From Mastigias papua (Eukaryota; Cnidaria; Scyphozoa; Rhizostomeae; Mastigiidae): a stretch of 64,000 nucleotides of DNA. Positions within the stretch are counted from its first letter, which is position 1. Every line of letters begins with the position of its first letter. Positions 9,043 through 18,753 of this stretch are shown here, piece by piece. The notes under the pieces were generated by a model. It saw only the letters and a program-made list of their open reading frames with translations. It was not told the DNA's origin and did no database searches. Made by a program: the position numbers and the translations under genes. Location: contig OZ025274.1 of assembly GCA_964019165.1 (NCBI GenBank), positions 10,859,907 to 10,923,906 of the forward strand. Reading direction: 5' to 3'.

Positions 9043-12000
9043 GTCTCTTCTCTCTCTTTTTCTTAAGATTATCTATAAATCTCCTCACCCATGCTGTTAC
9101 TCTCAGCAGTCTTTCCAATGAGTTAAACCTTTCAATATCCACAACATTACTCACATTTTCACAACACTCTGCTACCACTGTCAACATGAGTGCCTTTTTT
9201 CTCTCATCTTTAATTTCAGCTGAATCTTCAAGTGTTAAACTGGTAGGCCATTCACTTTCACCATTTATTAACCATTCTGGACCTTCCCACCATAATCTAC
9301 TGTTGTTCAAAACTGTTGCAGTCACTCCTCTCGAACCTATATCTGCAGGATTGTTAACACCCCCTACATGGCCCCAGTCTGCTTTCTTTGATAGCTTCAA
9401 TATTTCAGAAACCCTAAACTGCACCCACTGCTTCCACTCACCCTGGTTGTATATCCAGTAGAGTGCAGTTTTGCTATCAAGCCAGTACTTAACCTTGCTG
9501 ATGGTCACCTGTGAAGATAAAGCCTGAATGACATTGTTCATCAAGACTGCAAGTATTCTTGCAGACATCAATTCAAGGCGTGGAATGCTAAGACCCTTTA
9601 GTGGAGCAACTCTAGACTTGGAACATAAAAGTTCAGTGTAAGTACCTTGGGTGGTTTTGTAAACAATGTACACAACTGCACAATATGCCTTTTGGCTTGC
9701 ATCTCCAAACCCGTGCAGTTGGCATTCTAATATCTCACCTTCACCTTTGTCATAAACACACCGAGGGACCTTTATGTACTTTACCTGGTTTAATTCCTCT
9801 AACCATTCTTGCCATCTTGCAATTTTGCTATCTGGAATTGGAGTGTCCCAATCCAACTTTTCTTGGCACAATTCCTGAAATAAGATTTTTGCAGTGACCC
9901 CCAAGGGACTTGTCAAGCCCAATGGATCAAATAACATGGCTAATGTGCTGAGAATACCTCTTTTTGTGGGTTTATTTCCCTGGAAATTTCCTATCATTTT
10001 GGTCAGGTCAAATTGTAACTCATCTTTCTCATTATCCCATACTATGCCAAGTACCTTCGTTTTCCCTCCTGTCTCCTGAATAGGCCCTAAAGTTTCCTTG
10101 GCAAAAGATTGTTCCTCTTTCTCAGGGTCAACACAACACACACTTTTTTCATTCTGAAGAATTTTTTCTCGAAGTTTTTCATCATTTGTCTTCCATTTTC
10201 TCAGCTGTAAGCCTCCTTCCAACATTCTCTCCCGTGCTTTGACATAAAGATTATATGCTTCTTCTGCACTGTTGGAACCTGTCACAAGATCATCAACATA
10301 AAAAGAATGTGACAACTGAGTTACAAAATCTTCATCCATCTCCTGAAAGGTAAGTATGTGATGTCGCAATACAGCATTTAGTAAGAATGGAGAACTCTTA
10401 ACGCCAAATACAACTCTATTGAATTTCAGAACAATAATCTCTGGTTCTTCAGCAGTGATATCGTTTAACCAGAGAAATCTTAGGCAGTCCCTATCAGCTG
10501 GATCAACTTCCACATTTAAAAATGCCTTAGCAATGTCACCTATGAGTGCAATTTTATTATTTCGGAATCTCAACAGGATGTCAAAAATAAGGGGCGTCAA
10601 GGAAGGACCCACATGCAAGCAATCATTTAATGATGTCCCGGTATTTTTATCTTTACAAGATGCATCATAAACGATTCTTACCTTTGTTGTCTCAGCTTCT
10701 TCTCTGACAACTGCTGAATGTGGTAGGTAAGAAATCTTTTCAGCTTTTTCCATGTCTGATACTTTTGAAACCACACCTGTATCAACCTGTTCTGAAATAA
10801 TTTCATCGTATTTCTTAAAAATTTCAGGGTCTTGCCTCAGTTTTTTCACCTGACTTTTCAACCTTGCTACACATGTTTGATAATTATAAGGCAAAGGACC
10901 ATAACCTGCTTTCCAGGGCAATGAAACTGAGTATCTTTCCCCGGTAAACACAATGTTATCAACAAGATTCTCGTGGACTTCATCTTCTGCTCTAATCCCT
11001 AAGCTGTCAAGATCCCATAGCTTATTCACTTCTTCTTCAATTTTCCTCATTTTTGGCTCAAAGGATGAAACAAAATTCACAGAAATACTGGAATTCAATT
11101 TCTTACCTTTCACAGGCCCAGATAGCACCCATCCAAGAGAAGTTTTGATGGCCACAGGCTCATGTGGCCCCCCTCGTTTCTCTTCTCCCTCCAAAAACTC
11201 CCATTGATAATCTGAACCAATGAGTACCTGGATGCTAAGAATGTCATCATACCTGGAAACATCTGAAAACCAGATTACTTGCAAGTGGGGGTAAAGTTTC
11301 TTTACTTTTTCTACATGAACATTATTGATACTAGCAATATCATCTACTACAACACAAGAAACTTTCACCCTCTTTCCTCCCTTTACAGAAACAAGAGAAA
11401 ATTCTACGATATCTCTCACTTGCTCATTTTCCCTACTTCCAAATGCTTTTATGACAAGATTTTCTTTCCTCACTGGCCTCAAACCTAAATCTTTTGCAGC
11501 CTTGGCAGTAATGAAAGATCTATGGCTGCCCGAGTCAAAAAGCACTCTGACCTTCATTTCTTTTTTGTCATCCACATTTGCCAAGGCTGTTTGTAAGGCC
11601 ACACTATTCCCGGAATGTAAACTTCCCACCCAGGTTGTCGCATTGGGATTTAGCTGCTGCGCTTCCTTATTCTCGCTTACCCCGCTGGGCCTAGGCTTGT
11701 TGTTGCAAATTGCGGCATGATGTTTCGCCTTACAGAAATTGCATCTAAGCTTGGATCTACATTCAAATGATCGGTGACCCCCCTTCAGACAAATAAAACA
11801 TTTAAAATGCTTTCTGAGAATGTTTTTTCTCTCTTCAGGGTCCTTATGTTTGGTACATTCACCTGAGTCGTGATTTTCTGCACAGCAGAAAACACATAAC
11901 TTCTCATTTGTCTTCTTCCAGCCATCCTCAGTTGTAAACAGTGCACTTGCACTAGATCCCATCTTCGAAACCTCTTTAGGCCGCCTTCCTTCACTGCTAG

Positions 12001-13033
12001 CACCAACAATACCAGTTTTCAGTAACGATGTGTGGCATTCTCGAACTTCCAACTCCAAATCGAGTGCAGATATCATTTCATCCACTGACCACTCCAACAT
12101 ACTCTTTCCTGCAGATCTAACCATACCAATACGGATTTGTTTTGGCAGCTTTTCCATCAACACAGGAACTACGATCTTGGAGTATGTGAGCTTGTCCACT
12201 GATATGGCTTCCAGCCCTCTATAATGTGCCTCGATTTGATCCCGGAAACTTCGCAACCTTGTGACGTTGTCCTCATTGAAAATAGGCTGCAAATTGATCA
12301 ATTGATTAATATGGGCGTGCTGAATCATACTCGGTTTCGCATATCTCTTTTTCAACAATTCCACGGCGATTGTGTAGTTGGAATCCGTCATTGGTAATCC
12401 GCCAATCACTGATCTTGCCGGCTCCTCGAGATATCCCTTCAAGTACTTCAATTTATCCACGTCCGCCAGCTCGTCATTTTCATGGATAGCACTCCTAAAA
12501 CTGTCCCAAAATTCTTGATATTCTTGAATTTTCCCGGAAAACTTCTTGATCTCCAATTTCGGCAGTTTTACCCTCACTCGTCTCTTCGTCCTTTCACTCG
12601 ACGTTGACTTTTGTGACTCATTCGAAACAAGACTTTCTTCCGATACACTTCTGGCGATGCTATGTTTACTCCCCGAAGCTACACTCGCGGTTTCTTCATT
12701 TTCTCCTAATTTTTCTTCCATAAACATCAATGCATCTGTAATCTTATCCATGTAGTCACTTGAATCATCCATATCTTTGTCACACACGTCTTCATCTTCA
12801 TTTTTCAACAAATGTTCCAAAATTTTGTCGTCCAAATCCTCCAGATCATCCCGTTGTTTCTTCAACTGTACGCAAAACTTTTTCAATTTCCTGGTGTCCG
12901 GTTCATCGTCTCCTCCCTGTAATTCAACAATTTTATTCACCAGTCTCGTCGTGTTCCTTCGAAAGACGCTTCTTTTCTTTTTCCAGAAATCGAATTCTTC
13001 GTTCTCTTCGACATCTTCTGTTTCTTGACTCAT
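9014..13033 (-). CDS. BEL gag-pol: gag, zinc knuckles, protease, RT, RNase H
   Basis: The start codon at 13033 lies 26 bases after the 5' LTR. Residues 1-370 are gag with an acidic N-terminus and a DUF1759-like region. Cys-His zinc knuckles span about 380-443. The retropepsin-like site VLFDSGSHRSF lies near 500. Reverse transcriptase follows, with IGDIAKAFLNVEV and the YVDD catalytic motif at about 912-915. The RNase H block (GFGDASQKAYC, LSIPRLELMSA) comes next. The frame ends in an AG-rich run near 9030-9050, where pol shifts to a second frame. Because the shift lies between RNase H and integrase, not between gag and pol, it is more likely a mutation or assembly error than programmed frameshifting. 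All catalytic motifs I can see are conserved. Confidence 0.92.
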   Translation of the reverse strand: MSQETEDVEENEEFDFWKKKRSVFRRNTTRLVNKIVELQGGDDEPDTRKLKKFCVQLKKQRDDLEDLDDKILEHLLKNEDEDVCDKDMDDSSDYMDKITDALMFMEEKLGENEETASVASGSKHSIARSVSEESLVSNESQKSTSSERTKRRVRVKLPKLEIKKFSGKIQEYQEFWDSFRSAIHENDELADVDKLKYLKGYLEEPARSVIGGLPMTDSNYTIAVELLKKRYAKPSMIQHAHINQLINLQPIFNEDNVTRLRSFRDQIEAHYRGLEAISVDKLTYSKIVVPVLMEKLPKQIRIGMVRSAGKSMLEWSVDEMISALDLELEVRECHTSLLKTGIVGASSEGRRPKEVSKMGSSASALFTTEDGWKKTNEKLCVFCCAENHDSGECTKHKDPEERKNILRKHFKCFICLKGGHRSFECRSKLRCNFCKAKHHAAICNNKPRPSGVSENKEAQQLNPNATTWVGSLHSGNSVALQTALANVDDKKEMKVRVLFDSGSHRSFITAKAAKDLGLRPVRKENLVIKAFGSRENEQVRDIVEFSLVSVKGGKRVKVSCVVVDDIASINNVHVEKVKKLYPHLQVIWFSDVSRYDDILSIQVLIGSDYQWEFLEGEEKRGGPHEPVAIKTSLGWVLSGPVKGKKLNSSISVNFVSSFEPKMRKIEEEVNKLWDLDSLGIRAEDEVHENLVDNIVFTGERYSVSLPWKAGYGPLPYNYQTCVARLKSQVKKLRQDPEIFKKYDEIISEQVDTGVVSKVSDMEKAEKISYLPHSAVVREEAETTKVRIVYDASCKDKNTGTSLNDCLHVGPSLTPLIFDILLRFRNNKIALIGDIAKAFLNVEVDPADRDCLRFLWLNDITAEEPEIIVLKFNRVVFGVKSSPFLLNAVLRHHILTFQEMDEDFVTQLSHSFYVDDLVTGSNSAEEAYNLYVKARERMLEGGLQLRKWKTNDEKLREKILQNEKSVCCVDPEKEEQSFAKETLGPIQETGGKTKVLGIVWDNEKDELQFDLTKMIGNFQGNKPTKRGILSTLAMLFDPLGLTSPLGVTAKILFQELCQEKLDWDTPIPDSKIARWQEWLEELNQVKYIKVPRCVYDKGEGEILECQLHGFGDASQKAYCAVVYIVYKTTQGTYTELLCSKSRVAPLKGLSIPRLELMSARILAVLMNNVIQALSSQVTISKVKYWLDSKTALYWIYNQGEWKQWVQFRVSEILKLSKKADWGHVGGVNNPADIGSRGVTATVLNNSRLWWEGPEWLINGESEWPTSLTLEDSAEIKDERKKALMLTVVAECCENVSNVVDIERFNSLERLLRVTAWVRRFIDNLKKKREKRLEEREFGGA

Positions 13034-13040
13034 AATGCAT

Positions 13041-13056
13041 CCGGCTCGGTGGACCA
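13041..13056 (-). promoter_or_regulatory. Primer binding site of the BEL element
   Basis: Two bases inside the 5' LTR the minus strand reads TGGTCCACCGAGCCGG, starting with the TGG expected for pairing with a tRNA CCA end. I did not identify the tRNA. Confidence 0.6.
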
Positions 13057-13058
13057 AA

Positions 13059-13571
13059 TGTTGTAGATCTCAATCTACTCTGATTCTTTTCGGCATTTAT
13101 GACCCAAGAAGACACATATACAATAGAATACTCCAGTTTGATTTTTTGTACTCCATCATATTTTATCCCACATTACATCTTTCTTACACAACTCCCAACA
13201 ACTACTGATTCATACTTCAAAATATGTTTAGTTATAATAACATGCACACAATAGTAAATTTCAACCAATCACATTCTAAATAACAGGAAACAAAATATGT
13301 GCCCTTAAATCTACCAACAATACTTTTATATTAAGCACCTTGCCATGTTAAGGGTTGGTTGCTTACTCAGTTTCCGTAACCGCTTACTCATATACATGCA
13401 TGTGAGGCTAATACGTCAATGGAGTACTTTTACAATACAGAAAGGAAAATTCCTTACTCACGAGAGCTTGCTGTATGCCAAAAAATATATAATGAATGAA
13501 CATTACAAACAATGGTATTTGCTACAATCACCATGCAAATTACTGCGCGCACTCAAGGGAGTTTCCCAACA
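13059..13571 (-). repeat. BEL 5' LTR
   Basis: Near-identical to 6992-7504. It carries the element promoter by position, and the 5-base duplication TATTT follows it at 13572-13576. Confidence 0.92.
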
Positions 13572-13671
13572 TATTTTCCCTAGTCATCCCCAGTTCATTG
13601 CCTCAAGGCTTTTACGTGAAAATGGGTAGCCCCAATTCAGCACAATAGCACGAAAAAGTGGGAACATTCTT

Positions 13672-14378
13672 TTATCGTATATATATTTCTTTTATTTCAT
13701 ATATATATTTCATATTTCATATATTTTAGGAAGGTCACTCTTCAGCAATGAAGCTGATTTTCAAGGAGCCCTCCACTTAACTATTAACAATAAATTTCAC
13801 AAGCAATTAAAAGTGAAAGATACTACATAAAACCCTATTACAACTAATTGTTAAGATAAAAACTAGTTAAAGAAAAAAGTAAAAATCCTAATTAGAGATT
13901 TTATTAATAAGAAGCCGTTGCTTAAAGACTGGAAAGGAGGGTGCCTGTTTGATCTCAAAAGTAAGGTTATTCCATAATTTGGCTCCGCGGTAGGAAAACC
14001 GTTTCTGACCATTCAAAGAAGTGCTCATTGGAAGCCTCAGATCCGTAGCAGTATTTCTCAAGTCTTGTGAGCTGCATTCAGAGTTTCTTTGAAAGAGTTT
14101 GCATATATATTGAGGAGCCTGATTATTTAATGACTTAAAAACTAATTGGTTTGATTCGAAAGAGTTCAAGTCAGCTATGGTCATCTTACCTAAGCTCCTA
14201 ATAAGTGGGCTACTAGGGGCATCAAAGGCGCTGTTTGTCAGTGTTCTAGCAGCTCTATTTCGCAGTTTTTGCAGTTGTAACAGTGTGCTCGCCCACACAG
14301 ACCAGCAATAACGAAAGTGGGATTCAACTATGCTTAGGTAAAGTGATCTTAAAGAAGACGCAGGGAAAAATTACTTAG
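13672..14378 (-). mobile_element. 5'-truncated LINE fragment inside the Penelope-like copy
   Basis: The minus strand encodes the C-terminal end of a LINE reverse transcriptase. The 3' end runs into an AT-rich repeated tail (TATATATTTC-type) at 13675-13730. The breakpoints fall where the Penelope-like sequence is interrupted. The target duplication is not clear. Confidence 0.65.
13888..14357 (-). pseudogene. LINE reverse transcriptase C-terminal remnant
   Basis: The frame reads SLYLSIVESHFRYC, LQKLRNRAARTLT and later YRGAKLWNNLTFEIK before its stop at 13888. These are the thumb and C-terminal landmarks shared by CR1, Jockey and related LINE polymerases. The catalytic palm is absent because the copy is 5'-truncated, so it cannot encode an active enzyme. 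It has no ATG of its own. The clade cannot be set from this part alone. Confidence 0.65.
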
Positions 14379-14397
14379 CTTGCTTCAAGTGCGTTAT

Positions 14398-14437
14398 CAT
14401 ACTGAAAGTTTTTTCGTCTGACACTCGTCAGAGTATG
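14398..14437 (-). ncRNA. Hammerhead ribozyme-like motif in a Penelope-like tail
   Basis: Minus strand order: CAUACU, core CUGACGA, a short stem-loop GUGUCAGAC, core GAAA, an A/U-rich stem III, then UUC and AGUAUG. The last hexamer pairs perfectly with the first, forming stem I. This fits a type I hammerhead, which is known from Penelope-like elements. Stem II would have only two pairs. Cleavage is predicted after the C. Confidence 0.5.
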
Positions 14438-14670
14438 AAACATCGGATATCGACTGAAAGGTGAGCTGAAATATATAGCCAGGTGCGGATACACGTGATA
14501 TGATGAATAATGTGCCCAGTTAGTCATATGATTGGCCACTTGGCACCTATTCACCATTGTTTACTTGAAGAGTCCAAATGAAAAAATGAACTCTTTTTGT
14601 TTACACGATACTGGGTTTTGAGTCTTTATGTAAACCGATTCCAAGACACTTAAATGAAAGGACGATCTTG

Positions 14671-15035
14671 TGTAACATAGTGGTGTTTTATGTGCTAGTA
14701 TTTTTTGTATTGTTTATGTTCCTTTAGCCGTCATGTTGCTTGTGCCAATCTTGCGTTCATGTGGAGTTCTGTTGCGAGTAATAAACACCCTTTCCGGGCA
14801 ATATGTTGCACCTGTCAATGCATCTGTCAATTGTCATGTACTGTGTGATTATTATGCACTCGGTTCGTAATGATTTGGAGCTAGTCTTTGGGTTGAATGA
14901 AAAGAGAAAACAACAAATGGTGTTGTTCCTGAGTTTGGAGCATACATTAGGCCTAGGCTTGAGGCCTAGGCCTAAGATCGCCTCCGGGTATGCCATAGTA
15001 CACCAGCATCATCTCGTCTTATTATACACGTTACA
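14671..15035 (+). repeat. Solo LTR of family R1
   Basis: It begins TGTAAC and ends GTTACA. Its middle matches 16976-17157 and, inverted, 49011-49330 (for example CCTTTCCGGGCAA). It interrupts the Penelope-like copy between CTTG at 14667-14670 and TTTG at 15036-15039, a 4-base duplication with one mismatch. A run of AGGCCTA motifs lies near its end (14948-14976). Confidence 0.65.
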
Positions 15036-15039
15036 TTTG

Positions 15040-15255
15040 CTTGCCCAATGATCCGAAAATTATCGTCTGTATATGTTTTGGCGCATTCTGGATTTATAAG
15101 TAGATGTTGTCCTATGGCCGAATCACTTTTCATTGTAGAATTGAAGTTTTTACACATATGAGGTGGCTCTTCTCTTATTATAGTGTTTTTCATCCTGATG
15201 CTAGTGGTTTCATGTTGTTTTGTTGTCTGCTAGTCTCTGTGTAGTTTGCCCTATG
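15040..15255 (-). pseudogene. Penelope-like GIY-YIG endonuclease fragment
   Basis: The minus strand encodes the C-terminal zone shared with the copies at 32484-33354 (KSDSAIGQHL, NPECAKTYTDDNFRIIGQA). The N-terminal GIY-YIG signature is lost at the Gypsy-A1 junction. On the 3' side the frame runs into the R1 LTR. It is a short dead fragment. Confidence 0.6.
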
Positions 15256-15516
15256 TACCGTATGCAGAGCGTACACACAGAGAGGGACGTGTTCTTCGTG
15301 TGACTCTCTAATCACGACTAAATGATTTCATAAATTACAACACATAACTACAATCATAACTACAGGATACTAATTGATACGGAGACACACACCACGATAA
15401 CAGGACACGATACAGACACCACCAAGGGTTGACAACATCACAGGTTTACAGGGGTTATTTTCACATGTATATTCTAATTAGTTTACGCAAACAATTTCAC
15501 AATCATATATATTACA
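15254..15516 (-). repeat. Gypsy-A1 3' LTR
   Basis: Matches the LTRs of Gypsy-A2 over its length, ends ATTACA, and adjoins a purine tract (minus GGGAGGGGAAGG). Confidence 0.8.
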
Positions 15517-15583
15517 CCTTCCCCTCCCTAGATGCAAGAGAATGCTAATGAGAGAGCATACCCAAAGCGATTAGGAGGATTAA

Positions 15584-16004
15584 TCACTTGACGAAGAAAG
15601 GGGGCCTAGCAGTTCCACCCCTACCACCCCTTGGGGCACCTGCTACTGGGGCTTCCCTATCTACTTCACGGACAGTAATCCCTGGTGTTTCCGGGGTTGG
15701 TTGAATCGGGGTCCCCTTGTCTATCGGTAAAGGACATGGTTTCAAGAGATTATGTTGGGCAATAAGAGTTCTACCCGTGGAGGAGCCTAACTTGTAGTTT
15801 ACCCCCATCTCTTCGCAATATCTTGTACGGGCCATCCATTTCCTACTGAACTTCCAGTGCTTGGGACGCCAAAGGAAGAGCGTAGGGCTCTCGGTTGGGC
15901 ACAATTCTTGAGCATGAAATTCTTGGTAATAGTGTTCTCTGTTGACAGAGGGTGTAAAACAACGACGAAGACTGGGCATTACGTGTTCGTATGTATCCCA
16001 CTCC
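15584..16004 (-). pseudogene. Gypsy-A1 gag-pol fusion remnant
   Basis: The open frame starts as gag (RCFTPSVNREHYYQEF, similar to gag of Gypsy-B). It then switches without a frame break to the very end of pol (LWRPKHWKFSRKW, LLKPCPLPIDKGTP) and a Gly-Arg-rich tail. Protease, reverse transcriptase, RNase H and integrase are absent. It is a deletion product, not a functional protein. Confidence 0.7.
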
Positions 16005-16012
16005 TGTCACCA
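15996..16012 (-). promoter_or_regulatory. Primer binding site of Gypsy-A1
   Basis: The minus strand reads TGGTGACAGGAGTGGGA, close to the complement of a tRNA-Leu 3' end. The deletion junction follows directly. Confidence 0.6.
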
Positions 16013-16095
16013 ATTTATAGCGTATGCATAACGTACACAGGGAGGGACGTGTTCTTCGTTTGACTCTCTAATCACAACTAAATTATTTCTACAAT

Positions 16096-16966
16096 TTTTG
16101 TGATCCTTCACTAGCTTCTAAAAATAGGACTAAAGAAGCATACTAACCAGGAAATTTGGCTGATTCTCAATGTCTCTCTCTGTCATCTGGGTGGCAATGT
16201 CTTGAATAGTGTTGGGCTGTTTTGATAGCACCAAAAGTGAATAATAACTATGTGTTCAATTGAACCAACATTGCTCTGTTGTTAGGCAATACCCACTCCC
16301 TACCTGTTCTTTTTGTTGCTCAAAACACAGGCTAGTCAGAAAAACGCAAGTTTCATCTACAATTATTTCTATTTCATGTTGTATAATCAATTTCGACTTA
16401 TCTGTACTCTATAAACTACCAACTAACGGATTTACACGTGATATATTCATTATATACTAAAAATCATGTGACAATGCAAAATAGCAAGATAAGGGTACGG
16501 TACAAATGTTGGACGATGCGCACATGGTATGATATATGTTCCAGAACCTTCTTAGTACCTGGAATACTGCTTATGACCATGGTACGCATGTGGCGCGATT
16601 CTAGGGGTATTCACCACATTAGTCGAGTAAATCAAATATGTTTTAAGGTATATTTCCATACGACTGCATTTTCCTCTCGAGCGCAAAATGCTCTTGAGCT
16701 ACTTCTTGTCGCATGCGCAATACTGTCAAATTGCTGATGACCCTGGCGATTTTTATCCTCTCGTGCTCAGGCGGAGAAGTTGAACTCATTCTACTTTTGC
16801 TCGCGAGCTTTTCTCTCGACCTTGACATCCAATCAGATGTCACGAAAATTTAGACATCAAACAGCATGACTGCTATCACTTACATGGACAGTATATGGCT
16901 AGGGGGTCAGTATCAGATTTAATTCACTATTTAATGAGAAAATAACGTGCTAAAAATTCCTAGAAA
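16096..16966. other. Unassigned region with a small unidentified coding-like fragment
   Basis: The truncated Gypsy-A1 LTR ends here. On the minus strand 16843-16643 encodes a basic, charged frame ending AQEHFALERKMQSYG. An inverted relative of that end lies at about 20765-20850. I do not recognise it. The rest shows nothing I can name. Confidence 0.3.
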
Positions 16967-17160
16967 TGTAATGAATTGATTGTAGTGTTTTCGTTATGTT
17001 GTGCTGTATTCCGTGTTTATTTTAATTATCATGTTGCGCGTTTCAGTCTTGCGTTCCTGTGGAGTCATGTTGTGTATAGTAAGTACCCTTTCTGGGCAAT
17101 GTGTTGTCCTGTCAACGTGTATTGTGATCGTGACATATCGTGTATTGTGATCTTGACTTA
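16967..17160 (+). repeat. R1 LTR, left part, split by Harbinger-1
   Basis: It starts TGTAATGAATTG and matches the R1 LTR at 48998-49347 until TTA at 17158-17160, where Harbinger-1 inserted. The remainder resumes near 20373. Confidence 0.6.
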
Positions 17161-17317
17161 GGGCCTGTTTATATGAGCCGAGTCAGCACTGGTAGCCGGG
17201 CTGGCTCGCTTTCAGGAAGTAATTTTCAGCCCGGCTTTATATGAGACTTTTCAAGTGAGGTAATTTTCAGCCCGGCCGTTTTGGCGGGAAATGTCAGCTT
17301 CCTTGTGAAAAGTAAAA

Positions 17318-18648
17318 ATGACCGAAAACGCACATCGGCTTCGTAAAATGATATCGGTAATAATTGCCCAGTTTCTATCTTTGTTTGGATTAACCTTGCA
17401 ACTACATGGCTTAATAATGTTATGGAGGCTTTACGAAAGTCAACGGAATGACGCTGTACTTGCTTTGGTTCTACGTAAACGCAATCACTTCTTGTACAAG
17501 TTAAGAAAAGCACGTTTGCGAAGACTGAGAAGAAAGCCAAGAAGTTGCTGGTACAAACCAGGATGGTCTGATAAATGGTGGGATAACATGTTGGGTGGTA
17601 CGTCTCCAGAAGAAAGTTGGAAGAAAAACTTTAGAATGACAAAATCAGAATTTCATGAATTAGCTGATCAACTAGCCAATGTTATTTCCCCAACAGCAAA
17701 TTCCCCAAACTACAGAGCATTAAGCACTGAAAAGAAACTGGCAGTTACTTTATATTTTCTGAAGGATACAGGATCTCTCTCAATGACAGCCAATACATTT
17801 GGTATTCATGTATCTACAGTGTCAGTGGTGTTGCATGAAGTCTGCAAGGCTATTGCAGAATCATTAGGGCCTAAATTACTTTCATTACCATCAAATGTAG
17901 TACAAATGAGAAAAAAGGTATCGGAGTTTCAAGCTAAGTGTGGAATGGTGCAAGCGTTTGGTTGCATTGACGGTACTCACATTCCATTAAGCGACCATTC
18001 AAAAACTGTCAGTCCTTCTTCTGTTACAAAATGTTCCACTCTCTTAATGTCCAGGCAGTTTGTGACTATAGAGGAATGTTTATGGATGTCGAGTGCCGTT
18101 GGCCAGGCAGTACCCATGACGCTAAAGTTTTTGCAAAATTGTCAATAAATCAAAAGTTGAGGAATGGTGAACTTCCAAAAACATTTCAGACAATCCTTCC
18201 AGGTTGTGACAAGATCCCAAACTATCTGATTGGAGATCCTGCCTGCCCCCTCACTCCATTCTGTATGAAAGAGTTTGACAGCTGTACAACAAACGAACAA
18301 GTTGTATTTAATGGCCTACTGCGGACAGCTAGAAACCCTATTGAAAGTGCATTTGGCAGACTAAAAACCAGATGGGCTATTTTAACAAGGAAAATGGATC
18401 TCAACATTGATACTATTCCAATTGTTGTGTATTCATGTTTTGTGTTACACAACTTTTGTGAATTGCACAATAGTTATGTTGATGAAAGCATTGTTAGGAA
18501 CCAAATTCAAAGATCCAAAGAAAATGAGGAAGCAAATAAAAATAGTCCAGACCCTGTTTATTCATGTATATCTGGAGAGGGTGAGGTAGTGAGATCTATT
18601 TTGACAAATTACATAAAAGACAATTTACCAGACAATCTAGTTGAATAG
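17318..18648 (+). CDS. Harbinger-1 DDE transposase, one frameshift
   Basis: The start codon is at 17318. After a basic N-terminal stretch (FLYKLRKARLRRLRR), a helix-turn-helix-like region follows (STVSVVLHEVCKAI). The DDE_Tnp_4 core then shows the first Asp in FGCIDGTHIP, WPGSTHDAKVF, the second Asp in IGDPACPLTPF and the Glu in NPIESAFGRLK. The frame shifts by one base in an A run near 18003-18007, between the first Asp and the HSLNVQAVCDYRG motif. The downstream frame then runs to the stop at 18648. All catalytic residues are present. The single-base shift may be real inactivation or a sequencing error. Confidence 0.85.
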
Positions 18649-18753
18649 TGTTTTATTCCATCAATGTTATATTCAGTTCATGTTAAAATCTGTTCATGTT
18701 ACATTTAGTTAAAATTAATCATTGAGAGTTATGATAAAAGAATTTGCCAATCA

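Larger units (their letters stand above)
6992..13571 (-). mobile_element. Complete BEL/Pao LTR retrotransposon
   Basis: Two 513-base LTRs (6992-7504 and 13059-13571), starting TG and ending CA, flank a gag-pol region on the minus strand. The 5-base target duplication TATTT is perfect (6987-6991 and 13572-13576). Comparing the LTRs by eye I found one difference (near 7253, T versus C), so the insertion is recent. Domain order is gag, zinc knuckles, protease, reverse transcriptase, RNase H, integrase and a C-terminal DUF5641-like region, as known for BEL/Pao. One frameshift near 9040 splits pol. Confidence 0.93.
13645..15256 (-). mobile_element. Penelope-like element fragment, broken by two insertions
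   Basis: Segments 13645-13671, 14379-14670 and 15040-15256 align in order with the Penelope-like copy at 32289-32820. Together they form the 3' end of one minus-strand element: terminal sequence, hammerhead-like motif, untranslated tail and part of the GIY-YIG coding region. A LINE fragment (13672-14378) and a solo R1 LTR (14671-15035) split it. The Gypsy-A1 LTR cuts off its 5' side. Confidence 0.7.
15254..16095 (-). mobile_element. Gypsy-A1, internally deleted LTR element
   Basis: A full LTR (15254-15516) and a partial one (16016-16095) flank only about 500 bases of interior. The LTR matches those of Gypsy-A2 at 42021-42284. Most of gag and nearly all of pol are gone. The tRNA-Leu-like primer binding site is joined straight to a piece of gag. 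The right LTR breaks off near 16095, so no target duplication can be checked. Confidence 0.8.

Noticed and set aside
8844..9461. 205-codon plus-strand frame within the BEL element
   Set aside because: It is the shadow of pol on the opposite strand, Ser/Leu-rich with no motif.
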